From: Agarophyton chilense
Lineage: Eukaryota; Rhodophyta; Florideophyceae; Gracilariales; Gracilariaceae
Assembly (NCBI GenBank): GCA_030374765.1
Contig: JARGXX010000075.1
Span: forward strand, 930,001 to 994,000
Length of the DNA: 64,000 nucleotides
Reading direction: 5' to 3'
Notes under the pieces: generated by a model
Told to the model about the DNA's origin: nothing
Databases searched by the model: none
Seen by the model: the letters and a program-made list of their open reading frames with translations, nothing else
Translations under genes and position numbers: made by a program
In this document: positions 45,608 through 56,285 of the stretch, one piece after another
How the letters are laid out: every line of letters begins with the position of its first letter
Position numbering within the stretch: position 1 is the stretch's first letter

Positions 45608-47074
45608 CTACTCTGGAGAGGCATGTGCCTCCTTGAGGGAAGGCTCATCAGAGGTGCTAATAGTCCTTGGCACTGCAGGGGTAGCTCTTGATTGCAGATT
45701 GCAGCGATGTATAGACGTCTTCTCAGGTTCGAGAGGTACTGCAAAATTCTCGCTTTCACCATCGTACTTGGTTCCATCATAAGTTGACGGATGCTTTGGA
45801 TAGTGTGTTAGGGTGCTCAGTGCATCTTCAATTTCATCATCGTCACTTCTTTCTTCCTCGTCGATTGAATGATTTTCAGATTCTTTATCATCATCCTCGA
45901 GTGAGCTGCTCTCTTCTGAATGTTCTGTAGACGAGTCCTCGCTCTCACAAACTGTAGGAAGAACCACTTTTGGTTCCGAGGGATTTGAGCCTTTTGATGG
46001 TTGCATAGCACTCAGTCCAGGAAATTCAGTCTCAAAGAAGCGTACATGTTTCGAGAGAAGTGTCCCTGAGTCTGTGAGAATCTTATAGATACCACCCGCG
46101 CTATGTCCCAGATTGATACCGGGAACCATCCTGGTTTCCATCTTCTTCCATTTCTTCTTTGATGGTTGAACCAAGGCACGACATCCGAATGGTCTAAGAA
46201 GTTTTGTGCACGGCGCAGGGTTGTTAAATATGAGTTCATATGGACATCTACCAGTAGTACTGTGTGGCACTGCGTTTCTCGATTTAACAACGTGCTTTAA
46301 GACATACGACCAGAACTGAAGTGGTAGCTTTACTTCAGAGAGAAAAGTGCGGGCCAGCGCTAAAATGACTCCCTGCGTTCTTTCCACCAGTCTGTTTGAG
46401 GCTGGGGTGTACGGAGTTGATGCCTGAACTGAAACACCTAGTTTAAGCAACTTTTCTTTTGCTTTGATGAACTTCTTTCCGCCGTCGGTGTGTAATGTTT
46501 TGAATTTGTGTTCCGATTGGCGTGCTTCCTCTCTAGTTCTGATCGGTTGCGCAGATGCCAATCGAGAGAACTCGTCTACCACAGTGCAGAAATAATTGAA
46601 GTGATCCCGAGACATGGGTTTCACGTTTTCTACGACATTCGAGTGCAGTTTCCGGGGTTTTGAAGCTTTGGTGAGACTTCCACTGTAGGAGCGTTTGTAT
46701 TTTCCTGTGACACAAGGCCCACAGTTCATCTTCACAGTCTTTGTCTCTGGGAGAACTCTGTTTCGAATCGTCTTCATGATTGTTTCTTCTGGTCCAGCAT
46801 GTGCCAAACGTCGATGCCAAAGCCTTTCCAGTTCATTCCAAAGTCCTTCGTTCGAATATTCCAGAGTTTCCCTTCTTTCCAGATCGACTTCTTTATCATC
46901 TTCCGATCCATCTCCATTTCCATGCACGTCAAGTACTGGTCCTTGGTGACTAAATTCAGAATCTTCTAAAACAGAGTTCCCATCATGTGAGGTCTCATCA
47001 TTACTATACGGGGCCTCACCAGCGCTCTTGGATGTTGATTCTGTTTCAGCATGTTCCAGAACTGCTGACATCAT
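45608..47074 (-). pseudogene. Copia A GAG-pre-integrase and integrase
   Basis: An open stretch of 488 codons. The zinc-finger region LWHRRLAHAGPEET with NCGPCVTGKYKR comes first. In the core the usual HSD(I/V)xGP block reads LHSNVVENVKPMS, so the first catalytic Asp is Asn. The second (LHTDGGKKF) and the Glu (SNRLVERTQG) are present. The C-terminal half continues with RPFGCRALVQPSKKKWKKME and then an acidic linker toward RT. Confidence 0.85.
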
Positions 47075-47164
47075 TGCTTTTTCAAGGGCGCTGTTATATG
47101 TTCTAGAAGATGGCTTGCCTACGTAAATTAGACCGTCTTCATCACTTTTCGCAGTGCCGATTGG

Positions 47165-47716
47165 TCAAAAATTTTCCCTTCTATCCAGTATAATAGTCTG
47201 CTCTTTCGTGAACAGCACAACAAAGACCTTATCGGTTAGCGCTGGAACAGAAAGCAGTTCCATTGCCAACTCTGGGGAGCACAGAGTCTCACTAATGTGC
47301 ACCTTTGTCGTCGTGCTGTCAGCTGTCCACTTCACTCGTTTTGTCTTCTTGATATCAGCATGCATTAAGGAGTTTTCTCCTAGTGCAATTGGTATCGAAC
47401 AGTTCTGGATATCAAACATGGAGCCTTTGTTTGGAGTCATTAGTCATGAAGTTCCTGAGTCTAGCATCATGACAGGGTTTTCAATTCTTCTTGGCATAGT
47501 TCGTGCCGGTGCATCTCGAGTTAGGGATCTTTTGGGAGGCTTGTCTTTCGAACTCTTCTTGGAAGCATGCCTACCAATTGGATTCTTTCTTGGTTCCTCT
47601 GACGGCTCATCTTTATCTAAACCGCCATGCAACTCGTTTTGTGTATTTTTCGGATTTAACCAACATTTCTCCGTGGTATGTCCCGTCTTGTTGCAGATAT
47701 GGCAGTAAGGCTTCAT
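47165..47716 (-). pseudogene. Copia A zinc knuckle and protease
   Basis: CHICNKTGHTTEKC is a perfect CCHC knuckle (C-X2-C-X4-H-X4-C). About 70 residues later VMMLDSGTS is the copia protease active site. A stop separates this from the rest of the protease (IPIALGENSLMHAD onward). Confidence 0.83.
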
Positions 47717-47755
47717 GAAGTGAGCCCGTTCAACGCGTTTATGTTTGGACCGGAT

Positions 47756-48330
47756 CTATTGCTGTTCTTCTAGTAGTCTCGCAGTCACTATCTCCCACGT
47801 AGCCGTCCTATCGGAGAGTGTTTTCAGCGCACCTGTGATTGGTATCAGCTCTGCCGCATCAATGGACGTAATTAGAATTGCAATGTAGAGCTCCATAGGT
47901 AGAATGGTGATCATAGATTCAAGATTTTTCAGAATGCCTTTCATTCGATCTATATGTTTGCCAAAGACATGCTTCACTGTGGAGTACCTCATCGATATTA
48001 GCTCCGTCATGTTTTCTATCCGAAATGCTGCTGTCTTCGAATCATATCTCTCACCGAGCTTCTGTAGCATTCGGTACGGATTGTTAACATCATTCCAAAC
48101 AACTCGTATTGCTTCCTTTGAAGGCGCGGACACGATTATTCCGCTTGCTTTCTTCTGATCTGATGTGAACTTTGACTTTCTTTCTACTCTATCAGAAGAA
48201 TATACTTCATATTCAAGGTTTTTGCTTAGGACTTCCGAATTACATGTCGCTTGTATGCGGATCTTCTAGATAGCAAAATCATGACCGTCCTTTAGTAGCT
48301 CTATGCGCGGCTTTTCTGATTCTGACATGG
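47756..48330 (-). pseudogene. Copia A gag (UBN2-type)
   Basis: The likely start is the ATG at about 48328-48330 (MSESEKPRIELLKDGHDFAI), followed by an in-frame TAG. The domain body NPYRMLQKLGERYDSKTAAF, then MRYSTVKHVFGKHIDRMKGI and WEIVTARLLEEQQ are typical of copia gag proteins that assemble the virus-like particle. Confidence 0.75.
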
Positions 48331-48474
48331 TGTCAGATCGGAGCAGAAAAGCGCTTTACAGGCCTAAACACCGTCTGAAGTCTACCTCCAGTAAAACAAA
48401 GATGGACCACGACTTTAAAAATTGACAGCGTGCGCTATCGTGAATCAGAAACCCATAAGTTTTCAAGCAGAATA

Positions 48475-48833
48475 TGCAAACTGTGAGCGTCAAAGCTGAC
48501 TTCTCAGTCGATGACCTGAGACTGCATTGTGCCTGTCTTTATATAGTTCTAAAATGCAGTGTAATCATTTCCTAGTCGTCATCAAATTCTACGTCCTAAG
48601 TGCCCAATACGAATATACCATTATAGGGGAAAGACACGCAAAACGGCCTTTCAGGTCATCCTTAGGAATCATTGAAGATGTACTGACTTGATCATAGATG
48701 TCGCCTGAATGCGGCATCATCCTTGCAGCACGTGAGCGTTTCCAAATCTGCACACGCAGATGCACCGTTTTTCAAATAGAGTATTCCACCATTACATTTG
48801 CCTCTTGCTATTTTTCCACATTCTTCAACAGGC
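48475..48833 (-). repeat. Copia A 5' LTR
   Basis: This is the partner of 43719-44072, ending TTCTTCAACA. Immediately inside the element (48440-48470) the minus strand has a CTTATGGGTTTC word that loosely resembles the initiator-tRNA-type binding site of the other copia elements here. Confidence 0.88.
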
Positions 48834-49043
48834 TTTCAAATCTTGGCAAAGCCATTGTACTGTGAAAGAGAATACACTGGTCTGGATGGGTGCCTGACGG
48901 ATGGATAGTTTGTTTTTGAACAGTTGTAGCGCTGCTTGACGCCTCAGCTTTTCGTGTTCTCGTTCTTCATTTATCCGTTTGAAGGTGGCGGACATTTTCC
49001 GCATTGATGATGTTATTTTGATCTGTAACATCTCAAACAACAA
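48834..49043 (-). pseudogene. Pogo-like transposase, N-terminal helix-turn-helix part
   Basis: MRKMSATFKRINEEREHEKL then RRQAALQLFKNKLSIRQAPI resembles the psq-type DNA-binding start of pogo transposases. The sequence ends at the copia LTR, and the continuation at 43718 leftwards supplies the next family segment. Confidence 0.5.
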
Positions 49044-51295
49044 AAATTCTGGATGAAACGAGTTGGGTCTTGACCTACGTACTCAGTGCTTACGTTCAAC
49101 GAGGCATGGATCTTTAATCCAAGATCTTGGTTCGCGGCGCCGAAGAAAATCGCTGTGTCAGATTGAGCCGTGCACCAATATCAGCTTTTCATGACGGCTA
49201 ACACGGAGGTTCTGTTTACCTAATGACAAAAGATGGCCAAATCTCTACAATTCCTATGAAGAATCGTAGGCTCACATGATCGATGCTTTCATAACATCAA
49301 GCACAGGGTTTCGAAATCCACCAGCAGGGTTATCAAATGTAATTTTTTGCCCAGTATGGCCTACACACTATCCAACCTTGTTAATTCTAAATAAATAAAC
49401 AAATTTATGTGGCACTCAGATCAGGAACAATTATAGTTCAAGGGAGTCTTTTCTCGTTGAAAATGTAATGTAGAAATAGCAGTCGACCAGTAGGTCCTAG
49501 GGGCCCCTCCTACTAGATAGGCTAGGTGTAAGGACCTATCCAGCATCGGCGTAACCGGCCCTGCATGCTTTGTCGGCTGTCTATTTATTGTGTTCAAGAA
49601 ATGGCCATCGCCGCCTGAGGTGCACTTAAACACCTGTTTGTCGTCCAGCGTCACCGTCGTAGATCTTAGGCACCCCGAAGAGTCTTAGTTTTTCTTCTGG
49701 TTCTAATATCTTCCGTAAACGGTTAGCCTTCGCCATTACCGGTGCTCTACAGCTGTCTCGTGCCCGGTCTTTACCAACTCATTTTACTTTTTCGTCCTTG
49801 CTTGAGTGGGACAGGTATTACATTTTCACCTGACATCTCCTGTTGCACCGCTATACGGTGCACTACAATTATGCCAAGACTTTGCAGGATTTGGTTTCGA
49901 AAAAAGACATCCAAAAAAGAGGCACCCCAAGTCGTGGTGCAATGCCGTGAGGCAAAGCAGTCACGAAGATTTTCGAAGATTCTCTTTAAGAGTGGGAACA
50001 GCGCGCGGAGCCTGTAAAGCTGAAGATGAATAGGTCGGTGTGTAAGTCTGAGGATTATCCTCACGAAAGGCAGAGAAAGTAGAGACGAAGCAGCAGAGTC
50101 CACGATACGTGTACAGGATATTCTCCGATGAAGACACAAGGCCACAGTAGTAGTAACGGAATCGAAAGAGCGTCTTAAGTCCGGCGCCATGAGGGCAAGA
50201 GAATGAAACCCAGAAGAAAAGATTGAGAAACGAAAAAGGTGGGAATTTAATACCGGGGAAAATATGAAATAAGAAAAAGGAGAAAGAAACCCAATACTAG
50301 GGTGAGAATCAACAGAAAATGTGTTTATCGAGCCGACGAAAGTGTCGGTAAAACTTCTGATGATGCAAAGAGGAGAAGTAGGTCCTAGGCTACGCGGACT
50401 ACCCTCCAGGAGTTGTGAGTAGTCGTGCAAGCGAACCATTCTAGAGCCAAGAACCATTTATTGAAGATTTTACTGTGTTTCTCCACAGAGTCGATGAGAA
50501 ACTACTTAGCACAGAATCAAATCGCGCTACGTTTGTGTAGAATTCCAGGATACATATGTAACTTATCGGGCAATGCTGGCAATCACCTCTCAACTATCCG
50601 GGCTACACGTGTTCTAATCATCTCCATCCGGAGAAACCACTGCGCGTACGTGTACAGTGTATACGCAGGACGTATAAATAGGCAAGGGTATTCCGATTAC
50701 GGCGGCGATTTTCATAACTCGCACATCCGCGAAAAATACGTAAGTGTTAAGGATCCATCTCCCAAGGACGAGCACTTCATAAATGCACAGAACATCTGCA
50801 GAAATTGAGTGAGGACAATACATGTCGCTACGAAAACACTTTATGTATCATTTCCTCTCATTGATGGACTCCGAAAAACATAAGAACTCAAAATATGCAT
50901 ACATATTGTGTGTAAATTCTACACAAGTTGTACCGTTTGTGTATGCATAAAGGCACAATTTTCTCGACCCTCGCCGCCGTTGTAGGTTGATATGTGCAAG
51001 GACACAAATGTCCGTATCCTTGCACCATGGGCACCTCCACACAAACTGGAGCAGCGCATCCCCATCCACTGTCTCCAAAACCTCCGTCCAGAATCCCTGC
51101 TCTTCCACAATCGCCGGCCCAGCGCCCCTCCTTTTCTCTTCGGACAACTCGGATCTCGGAGCCGTCGGCTGCGCCATCCGACTCCGCGCATGCTCACTTG
51201 CAGTCACCCTCAGAAGAGATTTCAGGCGCTGTTCTCCCACCTGAGCAGGCAATCAGACGAGTGTCCAATGCTTCTCAAACACCTACACCCCAATA
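49044..51295. other. Mostly unassigned; LTR-like debris near 49385-49660
   Basis: Around 49385-49420 an AAATAAATAAACAAATTTATG stretch with GTGGCACTC, and at 49490-49520 an AGTAGG...AGGGG/CCCCTCCTACT stem, resemble gypsy-LTR cores. An ATG-started 228-codon frame (49771-50457, minus) has no recognisable domain and lies opposite a purine-rich stretch; I do not call it a gene. Confidence 0.35.
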
Positions 51296-51345
51296 AAGAT
51301 TTAGGCTCCCGCCGTCCGGGCGCGCAATCCGACGGAATCGCCGAA

Positions 51346-52119
51346 ATGAGCGACGCGAATGGCGACAGAGCAAAAAGAAAAAGAACCCTGCTGCTGGCGG
51401 GCGTGGTGCGACATTTACTCAGATGGAGCTCGAGTGTTTCTCGGAAGCTCTCCAAGAGCAGTTGCCGGTAGGAGGGGAAGAGTGGGATGATGTCCAACGA
51501 GTGCATAAGAGGCGCTACTCCGAAGAAAACCGTTCTACAGTCTCTCTCTGCCGCACGTTTGATCTACTGTATCGAAAGAAAGTTCCAACAGGCGACTCGC
51601 GTATACCTCCAACTGTGTTGTTGGCAAAAATCGCCAAGACATGACTGCTCGCGTCGATATGGGAGAAGGTGTAGCGGATCAGGTAATGGATCTTATTTCG
51701 GATCAGGATGCAGATGTGGAGGCTGAGGTTAGTGGCGAAGAGATTGCGGAGGAAGAGACTGTTTCACGAGCAAGAAGCACGACGCTATCTGTCAGCCCAT
51801 CGTCCCCGTTGGTGCAAAAACGTGCACGTCGTACAACAACTGAAGAGGAAGAATCTGTGTTCGAGCTTTTTAAAGCATCCATGTTTCAGGACAGAGAGGG
51901 TCGGGCTGAGGAAAGGTAGCGCCTGGCTCAGGAGAGAGAGGATGACAGAGTGAGACGTAGGGAGACCTCTGAGAGGGAGAAAAAATTCGTGAGGAACAGA
52001 GACGGGAACGGGAAGAAAAGCGGAGAGAAGCTCGCGAACAGCGCGAAGAAGATCGTAAAGCGAGAGAAGCTTTCATGCAAATGTTTAGGATGACATTTGT
52101 CAAATGTTCAGGAAAGTGA
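51346..52119 (+). pseudogene. Myb-like / DUF6818-like protein with charged coiled coil, frameshifted
   Basis: Pieces in successive frames form one plausible protein. MSDANGDRAKRKR (ATG at 51346) leads into GGRGATFTQMELECFSEAL, then LPVGGEEWDDVQRVHKRRYS and KVPTGDSRIPPTVLLAKIAK. This resembles the PIGG.EW..V...H...F ... PTGDP..P..V..AK pattern of the small DNA-binding-like DUF6818 domain. An acidic stretch follows (51641-51919), then a Glu/Arg coiled coil ending MQMFRMTFVKCSGK. At least three frameshifts or stops break it. Its position tail-to-tail with a Harbinger transposase suggests it was the element's second, Myb-like protein; that is inference. Confidence 0.5.
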
Positions 52120-52177
52120 TATGAAGCAAATTAACTTTTGGCAGAAACATCAAATGCTATTTGTCCTTCGTGAAACG

Positions 52178-52528
52178 TCAGTTGTAAAATGGTAGGAAGA
52201 TGTCTGCCTTCACACTAAAATGTGGCACAAACGATGTAAGAATATGATTCATGCCGACTAGGCGGGTCTGCACATTGAACAGAAGAACAACAAGGTGTAA
52301 AATCAGACGCCGCTCTCTTCTCTCTTCGTAAACCAATCGATCTTTGAGAAGCGGAAACGAACCTTTAGACGCACGCATGCCCCATTCCGATCCATGCCGA
52401 GCCGATGTAGCCTGCAGAGCTCTGTGTAACGTTGCAGGTTCTGACGTATCCGGGAAGATCTTGTGCAGACTCAACTTAAAACGGATATTGTCCTCTACAA
52501 AAAGCTGAGTCAACCACCCATGTCCCAC
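52178..52528 (-). pseudogene. PIF/Harbinger transposase, C-terminal fragment
   Basis: The conserved C-terminal block of DDE_Tnp_4 is visible: VEDNIRFKLSLHKIFPDTS, then SARHGSEWGMRASKGSFPLL (with the catalytic Glu), KDRLVYEERRERRLIL and LLFNVQTRLVGMNHILTSFV. The parts with the first two Asp residues are missing; the sequence just right of 52528 is not recognisable and copia D starts at 52864. Confidence 0.75.
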
Positions 52529-52863
52529 CAGTCTGATTAAACAATGTTTCTATTTTTAGGTATATAGACCCTCATTCGCGTATTGATGAGTCGTGCATCG
52601 ATCCTGGGGCATTGAAGGCACATGCAATCACGACTCCAGAGGGTGCAAATACCAACACGTTAGATATGTAATGGTCATGTTGCCAACCATTTTCAAAGAT
52701 GTTTTGGATCATGGCATTGCTACTCTGTTGTAAGTATAGCTTCGAACCGTCGTCAACGGCATAGACATCAAGAAGTAAATAGTATTCTGCTGATATGCAA
52801 CTCTAGAACGCCCGTACTTCCTCAAAACATGGCATTGGAGTCGCTCTCATAGATCGCGGCCGT

Positions 52864-53548
52864 TGTTGGTGCAAGTGCCTATGCTGTCACTGAAAACCAA
52901 ATGTGCAGGAGAGCATGGGCTGTTTTGGAGGGTGCCTCTGGAAAAGCGCATATGCGTATCAGCCGGACCTCAACGTGAACTCGTGCTGTGATTGGCTACT
53001 GCAAATATGCACCTGCAATGTGGTGTGTACAAGTGATGGCACTATTGGGATTTTCTGGCGTACACGTGTGTACGTTGTCTACTTGTACTATTTTACACGC
53101 TGTTCAGGATTTCCAGCTGGTGTACTATGTGCACGTCTCACAAGGTGTAACGAATGTACTTGGAGAAGAGCGTGTCATGTGTATTACAGAAGACTTGGTG
53201 TACTGTGCTGGAAGATGAACGTGTATGGAGGCGGATTGCAAGAAGCGTGTGCTGGCATATTGAATTTTTGCACACGTCAGTGTAATGATGTGCTGTGCAC
53301 TGTTGTATTGCCTTGTTGCGTGCTGCAATGAACTTTGGCTAGGGTTAATGTGGTGCTTGAATATGACTGGTAGTATTGGGTGTCCCTGCTTTGTAGTCTA
53401 GGGTTTACTCTTGGTTGCCGTCTAGTTGGCTGACGTTTTTGAGTTGTATATAATTGAGAGATTGAGCACCTCCAAGTAAATCCGAGCCAGAGCTGGCGAA
53501 CTTTCCTTTCACCCCTCAACCTTTCCTTCAGCCTTTCCCTTTCCATCA
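52864..53548 (+). repeat. Copia D 5' LTR (685 bp)
   Basis: It runs from TGTTGG to CCATCA and aligns throughout with the reverse complement of the copia C LTR. A promoter block at 52942-53010 holds CGCATATGCG (52947-52956), CTCAACGTGAA, TGATTGG (inverted CCAAT, 52989-52995) and CTACTGCAAAT. A TATATAA (about 53446) suits a core promoter. Confidence 0.85.
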
Positions 53549-53559
53549 GGTTATGGGCC
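53549..53559 (+). promoter_or_regulatory. Primer-binding site, initiator tRNA-Met type
   Basis: GGTTATGGGCC starts directly after the LTR and is complementary to GGCCCAUAACC, the anticodon arm of initiator tRNA-Met (anticodon CAU). Drosophila copia is primed by a 5' half of that tRNA cut in the anticodon loop, and this site fits that mode. Confidence 0.65.
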
Positions 53560-54751
53560 ATCCCCGCTGCCTTCTGCCGTCTAGTTCGTCTCTCGCCGCT
53601 CTCCCGCACCGCCGTTCACCCGTTTCGCTGTTCTTTTTTCTTCGTTTCCACCGTCGTAGCCGCTGCGTCGGGTGTGTGACTGTATCGTGGGTTGGTGTTG
53701 GTATTTATTTTTCGGTCTTTCGTTCCTCCCTGAGGGCGTTGTGGTGGTAGTGGTTCGACGTTATTATCTTGATTGTGTTTGGGTGCTCGTTGTTGCCCGT
53801 GTTTGTCGATCGCTATCCGTTGTGTTTGGTCTCCCTCTCTTTCGTTGTTTTTTGGATCCCTGCGTCGTGTTTGCGGGTTCTGATCTGAGAGGTTGAGGAC
53901 CGTGTTTGTTGAACTCTGGGTCTGGAGTTCTTGGCTCAGCGTTTGTGTGTGTTTGTGTGTTTGGTCTGCATCTTTGCCTGTGCGACGAGCGGCTGATCCG
54001 AGGTACTTTGGGTGATTCTTTGTACTCGGGGACGTTAGCCTGGTGGATTGAACCAAAGCAGGTGTACTGTCAAGCGGGTTCACCACTGGTCCTTTTAGGG
54101 CGGATAACAGTGACGGTCGAAAGATCTGGTTGAACTTTGCGGGTGCATTTGTGGACGGCGTGCCGTGGCGCCCTGCATTTGACTGGTTATTTGACTTTGT
54201 GTGTGAGCCCGATCTTTGTGGTTGGGCACTTGGACTGTTGTGAACAGCATCCATAAGGAGCTTTGGATCCGCAGTACGCGGGGAGGCGACGTTTGGAAGG
54301 CTGACCTCCATTTCAGGATCAGGCCGCGTGTGATCTTCATTGATTGCTCGTTAGAAGCGTATCTTGGTGTTGAAGTAGCTTCTGTTTCGAGGTCGCGCTA
54401 GTTCCTGAAAGAGGCCAGAGAGGGCCAACTTGGTGAAGGCATATCTTTGGTCGTTAACCATCCTCTGGAAGCCTCGTAAGGAGCAACGCGCCTTCTCCTT
54501 TTGACGTGGGAAGAGGTAGACTGCAAAAAAACGTTATCTACCCAGAAGAGCTCTGGGGGCCAGGGGTACGACCTTTAGGGACGCGGGTATAGGAAGCCCT
54601 GCCAGTGCGCCCGCAGACTATTGTCTGTTCAATCTTGAAGAATTATTTGTTGTTTGTTGTTTTTTCTTTGTTGTTGTTGTCTGTTTTTGTTGTTCACTTG
54701 TCTGTTGCTGCCAAGCCATCTCTCTCGGCCTCTTGTGACACTTTGCACAAC
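53560..54751 (+). other. Copia D leader
   Basis: 1.2 kb with a G/T-rich plus strand. The opposite strand has an open frame of 231 codons (53616-54311) rich in Gln, Asn, Thr, Pro and Arg. I regard it as probably a composition effect but report it under findings. Confidence 0.5.
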
Positions 54752-55120
54752 ATGGATTCGTTCAGTGGGGTGAAAATCGAAAAGCTGGTTGAAGATGACT
54801 TCCACGTATGGAAGCAGAAGATTGAGCTACTGCTTGCACTCAAGGACCTCGACGGTCACCTCGACTCTGTTAGAACCACTGACGAAGATGAGCTGTCGAC
54901 TTGGAGGAAGAGAGATGCCAAAGCCAGAGCTATTATTGGTCTCACACTCAGTGAAGAGCATTTAGATCATGTGCGAGACGCCGAAAACGCTGCCGATATG
55001 TGGAAAGCCATTTGCGATGTGTTCCAACGTAAGACCCTGCTCAACAAAATCAACGCCCGACGGTCCTTCTACTCTGCCAAGATGCGTGAGGATGAGAAAA
55101 TGCTCCAGTTCATCACCTAA
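54752..55120 (+). pseudogene. Copia D gag, N-terminal fragment
   Basis: MDSFSGVKIEKLVEDDFHVW, KQKIELLLALKDLDGHL, then DHVRDAENAADMWKAICDVF and MREDEKMLQFIT form the usual start of a copia gag (DUF4219/UBN2 type). The ATG at 54752 is preceded by the leader. The frame ends in a stop created at the junction with copia B sequence. Confidence 0.8.
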
Positions 55121-55829
55121 GGCGCATATTATGATCCCACATGCCTTCTCGCGCTTGGCGACAACTCGAGCGCTATCAATAGCGGTATCCGATGTTGCTT
55201 CAGTAGTTGCTGAATATCCAGAATCGGATTCCACAACGTTCCACACACCTTTAACACGGCATGCAGCACGAAGGCGATGGCGCCATAGGGCATAATCATC
55301 ACCACGCCTTCCATGAAAACGAGGGATTTTCATCCCGGTAGTACTTTCGGATTCCATTTCCGTGTCCGGCATATTTCAGTCCGTTATCCACGAAGCAGAT
55401 AGAACGGAACCAAACGAAATTAATTAGTAGAGGGAAGCAGAGTGAGAGACTCAATGCTTTGGGAAGTTTAAGAAAAGGGCCACGAGCAGTGATGAATTCG
55501 TGACCGAGCTTGCCCGAACGGAGTATCCCAACTCAAACGTTCGACAGCGAGGACGACAGCGGAGACTTTTGACGTAGCCTGCAACGCTCACCGATACGCG
55601 TCTCGTACGCGATTACAAGCGGAGGTCGGGTGCTCCCACGCTTGGAGTATACTCACGGGCAGTGGCAGAAGGCGTACCCGGAACAGACAAACTTCTCGAC
55701 TTTGGGTTGAAACTTCTTGATTGAACCTACCGAGACTTGCTCGAGGTAGGCGGGCGCACTGGCGGGAGAAACTACCTCCGCTACCCTAAAGGATGATCCC
55801 ATGGACCCTAGTTACTCTCTCCAGGTGAG
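55115..55829 (-). repeat. Duplicated copia B gag start and leader (left copy)
   Basis: Almost identical, in the same orientation, to 60980-61692. It holds the first 80-odd gag codons (ATG at 55372, MPDTEMESESTTGMKIPRFH) and about 450 bases of leader. It joins copia D at a shared ATCACC. To the right it continues into leader sequence that the other copy lacks. Confidence 0.9.
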
Positions 55830-56270
55830 TTACGCTTTGATTACCTACCGAACTCTGCGCACATCAGAGTCCGGCGCTTTTAGTCCCTACGAGGCGTCCC
55901 AAGGAAAGGTGTCGTCGAGATACACCTCCCCCAGTTGACCCAAGCTAGCCTCTTGCAGGAAAGTAGCGCGGTCGTGCGGTGTAATACGGTTGCCCCTACA
56001 CTTCCAAGCCCAATTCATCGACCTCCGTACTCTACGGACGGAGAGCAGGATTTGGCAGACTTCCCGGTCTCGTACCAAGGGTGTACTAACAAACGCGATA
56101 TGTTTTCGCCACCAAGGAGGAAGTCCGCAGGGTACACGCCTGTCGCAAAACAAAATAACTTCTTGAATACAGATGAGTGTTAGTCGTAGATCGCGCACCT
56201 ATCGCAGTAGGGAATATTCTTGAATCCAAGTAAATGTTAGTAAAGCGTGACGTCTGCGAAGAGTCGACGC
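55830..56270 (-). other. Remaining leader of the left copia B unit
   Basis: About 440 bases between the duplicated part and the primer-binding site at 56271-56285. With 55373-55829 it completes a leader of roughly 0.9 kb. No coding sequence is recognised. Confidence 0.5.
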
Positions 56271-56285
56271 TCTGGGCCCATAACC
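56271..56285 (-). promoter_or_regulatory. Copia B primer-binding site, initiator tRNA-Met type
   Basis: The plus strand reads TCTGGGCCCATAACC, so the minus-strand site GGTTATGGGCCCAGA pairs with CUGGGCCCAUAACC of the initiator tRNA-Met anticodon arm over about 14 bases. It lies directly after the LTR when read on the minus strand. Confidence 0.68.

Larger units (their letters stand above)
43719..48833 (-). mobile_element. Ty1/copia element A, both LTRs, decayed
   Basis: Two direct LTR copies of about 355-360 bp flank, on the minus strand, gag (UBN2 type), a CCHC knuckle, protease, GAG-pre-integrase, integrase, RT and RNase H: the copia order. Stops, frameshifts and altered active sites occur throughout. 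It interrupts the pogo-like relic. I could not find a clean target duplication; both LTR left ends are preceded by the same GCAGAATA. Confidence 0.88.
52864..55120 (+). mobile_element. Copia D: 5' LTR, leader and gag start, truncated
   Basis: This is a plus-strand copia fragment: LTR, initiator-tRNA-type binding site, leader of about 1.2 kb and the first 123 codons of gag. It is cut at about 55115-55120, where sequence of copia B begins in the opposite orientation. Its LTR belongs to the family of copia C (61698-62385). Confidence 0.8.

Noticed and set aside
49771..50457. ATG-started 228-codon frame on the minus strand
   Set aside because: No domain, Leu/Ser/Arg-rich, opposite a purine-rich stretch, no supporting neighbour; composition alone can explain it.
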